DNA from: Paenibacillus whitsoniae
GTDB lineage: Bacteria > Bacillota > Bacilli > Paenibacillales > NBRC-103111
DNA: 64,000 nt
Reading direction: 5' to 3'
Assembly (NCBI RefSeq): GCF_003955665.1
Contig: NZ_RXHU01000022.1
Span: 1 to 64,000, forward strand
Positions 62,822 through 64,000 of this stretch are shown here, piece by piece; within the stretch, counting starts at the first letter, position 1; every line of letters starts with the position of its first letter. The notes under the pieces are model-generated. The model was not told where the DNA came from, searched no databases, and was given only the letters and a program-made list of their open reading frames with translations. The position numbers and the translations under genes are program-made.

Positions 62822-64000
62822 TCACTTGAATAACCAGCCCGTCCATACATATAAACTAAAGAGACTTATAAAAAGACCTATAGGAACAACGATGATCGTC
62901 ACTTTCATATATTGGCCCCAGGTAAATCTGATATGATGCTTTCTCAGCAAATGCATCCAGATCAATGACGCAAGCGTCCCCATCGGCAACAGTAAGGATC
63001 CGATATCTGCACCTATCACGGTCGCCAAATAAGCCGTATGCATCGTAAAAGTGTCTAATCCCATATTTTGCAAGGATAAGGTGCCTATCATAATGGAGGG
63101 TAAGTTGTTAAACAAATTGGACATTGCCGTAAGCAGCAGCCCCATTAGAAAGATGGCATTAAAGTGATTTTGAGCGACCGCCCCGCCAAGCCATTGAACA
63201 AGAAAGTCAGTCAGACCTGAATTATGAAGACCGTAAATAATGACATAGATACTAAATGCGAAAATCAGAATATGCCAAGGTGTTTTTACTAAAATATCCT
63301 TAGGTCCAATCCCTTTCCGTATCCACCTAACAACGATAAGAATTATAGCGCCGATGATTGCAGGCCATTCCGTTGCTACCCCCAAAGGGGTGAGCAAGAA
63401 AAAGCTGCATCGAATCAAAATGACGATCAGGATGCAAATTCGAAACAATCCCCAATCAACTTCCCCCTTGTCCTTAGGATCTACCTTGAGGGGATGAAAA
63501 GTTGATGAATTATCGTGTACGATAGCGTTGATGGAAGAGGGATGTAAGGACATAATTTTCGTTGGAATCTCGCGCTTAAAATAGACATAGAGCAAATAGG
63601 TAATTGCAATAATCCCCGACATGGCGGGTACAAACATCATGGATGTATATGTGTTTAGGTCTAAACCAACTGTTTTTAACGCAATCAGATTGGCCAGATT
63701 ACTGACGCCTATAGGTGCGCTTGCTCCGGTTGCAACAAGAGCACCCGAGATGAGGTAAGGAATCTTTTGCCTCATTTTCAAATTAAGAATCGATAGCGTT
63801 TGGATGATAATCGGGGTTGTGATTAGAATGCTTCCGTCATTGTTGAAAAACATCGTCATTAAAAAGCACAATATATTAATGTACCAAAAGAGTGCAAAAC
63901 CGGACCCCCTTGCGCGAACCGCCAAATTAATAGCCGCCCACCTAAAAACCCCTATACTCTCTAATACGATAGACATTACAATTGTTGATATAATGGTTAT
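62822..64000 (-). CDS. ArsB/NhaD-family ion transporter (YwrK-like), 5' end beyond window
   Basis: At least 392 residues are visible. The frame stays open through the window edge (TIIS-TIV before the ATG at 63976), and that ATG lies inside the conserved MSIVLESIGVFRWAAINLA segment, so about 50-60 N-terminal residues are missing. About ten spans remain. Family text: FFNNDGSILITTPIIIQ near the start, GASAPIGVSNLANLIALK, and LFNNLPSIMIGTL in the second half, the paired N-rich reentrant loops of the ArsB/CitM superfamily. It is annotated in relatives as an arsenical pump, but the ion is uncertain. It is followed after 15 nt by the coat gene. Confidence 0.88.
   Translation of the reverse strand: MTIISTIVMSIVLESIGVFRWAAINLAVRARGSGFALFWYINILCFLMTMFFNNDGSILITTPIIIQTLSILNLKMRQKIPYLISGALVATGASAPIGVSNLANLIALKTVGLDLNTYTSMMFVPAMSGIIAITYLLYVYFKREIPTKIMSLHPSSINAIVHDNSSTFHPLKVDPKDKGEVDWGLFRICILIVILIRCSFFLLTPLGVATEWPAIIGAIILIVVRWIRKGIGPKDILVKTPWHILIFAFSIYVIIYGLHNSGLTDFLVQWLGGAVAQNHFNAIFLMGLLLTAMSNLFNNLPSIMIGTLSLQNMGLDTFTMHTAYLATVIGADIGSLLLPMGTLASLIWMHLLRKHHIRFTWGQYMKVTIIVVPIGLFISLFSLYVWTGWLFK

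Overview
The window looks like chromosomal DNA of an endospore-forming Firmicute, most likely Paenibacillus or another member of the Paenibacillaceae. This rests on gene content: a tricistronic Ger(x)A-B-C germinant receptor, an alpha/beta-type SASP, a Tgl spore-coat transglutaminase, CotB/CotG-like coat proteins, many sugar ABC/AraC/YesMN-type regulators and Gfo/Idh/MocA oxidoreductases, a Firmicute-type mtlA-mtlR-mtlF-mtlD locus, strong AGGAGG ribosome binding sites and frequent GTG/TTG starts. I saw no rRNA, tRNA, transposase, integrase, phage gene or CRISPR array. GC content is moderate and coding is dense.

Layout. 1-7.2 kb: a minus-strand operon for import of a probably sulfated sugar (solute-binding lipoprotein, two permeases, sulfatase), with a divergent two-component system. 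7.6-16.6 kb: carbohydrate-derivative catabolism (GH123-like DUF4091 protein, two AraC regulators, two Gfo/Idh/MocA dehydrogenases, two sugar-isomerase TIM barrels, an SMP-30-type lactonase). 16.7-20.8 kb: a ParB-fold-like orphan, then an ABC exporter with its own NarL-type two-component system. 20.8-26.7 kb: sporulation genes (germinant receptor, SASP, Tgl, His-rich protein). 27-34.2 kb: SGNH hydrolase, AAA/TPR pair, flavodoxin-less CysJ-like reductase, FolD behind a ZTP riboswitch, Bcr/CflA-type MFS pump. 34.4-39.5 kb: a cyclic-di-GMP-I riboswitch with terminator, a chemoreceptor, and a 1022-aa one-module A-T-R NRPS-like reductase in one apparent operon. 40-45.7 kb: TRAP transporter (Q-M-P order) with a YesMN-type two-component system. 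45.8-49 kb: AraC regulator and two Gfo/Idh/MocA genes. 49-53.6 kb: FdhD divergent from a Cys-type formate dehydrogenase and a DUF1641 protein; the fdh leader holds a strong conditional-looking terminator. 54.2-61.5 kb: mannitol PTS operon that also carries EI and HPr. 61.6-64 kb: CotG-like repeat protein, CotB/YwrJ-like protein and an ArsB-family transporter cut by the window end.

How it fits together. Most of the window is accessory sugar acquisition, each block with its own local regulator. Three units carry leader-RNA control: folD (ZTP), the chemoreceptor/NRPS operon (c-di-GMP), and fdh (unidentified element). The most novel candidate is the c-di-GMP-gated operon joining a chemoreceptor to a one-module reductive NRPS, which would tie second-messenger state to both taxis and production of a small aldehyde or alcohol. 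A second theme is four unrelated families of short palindrome-like intergenic repeats, mostly spaced at about 50 bp, filling the longest non-coding gaps.
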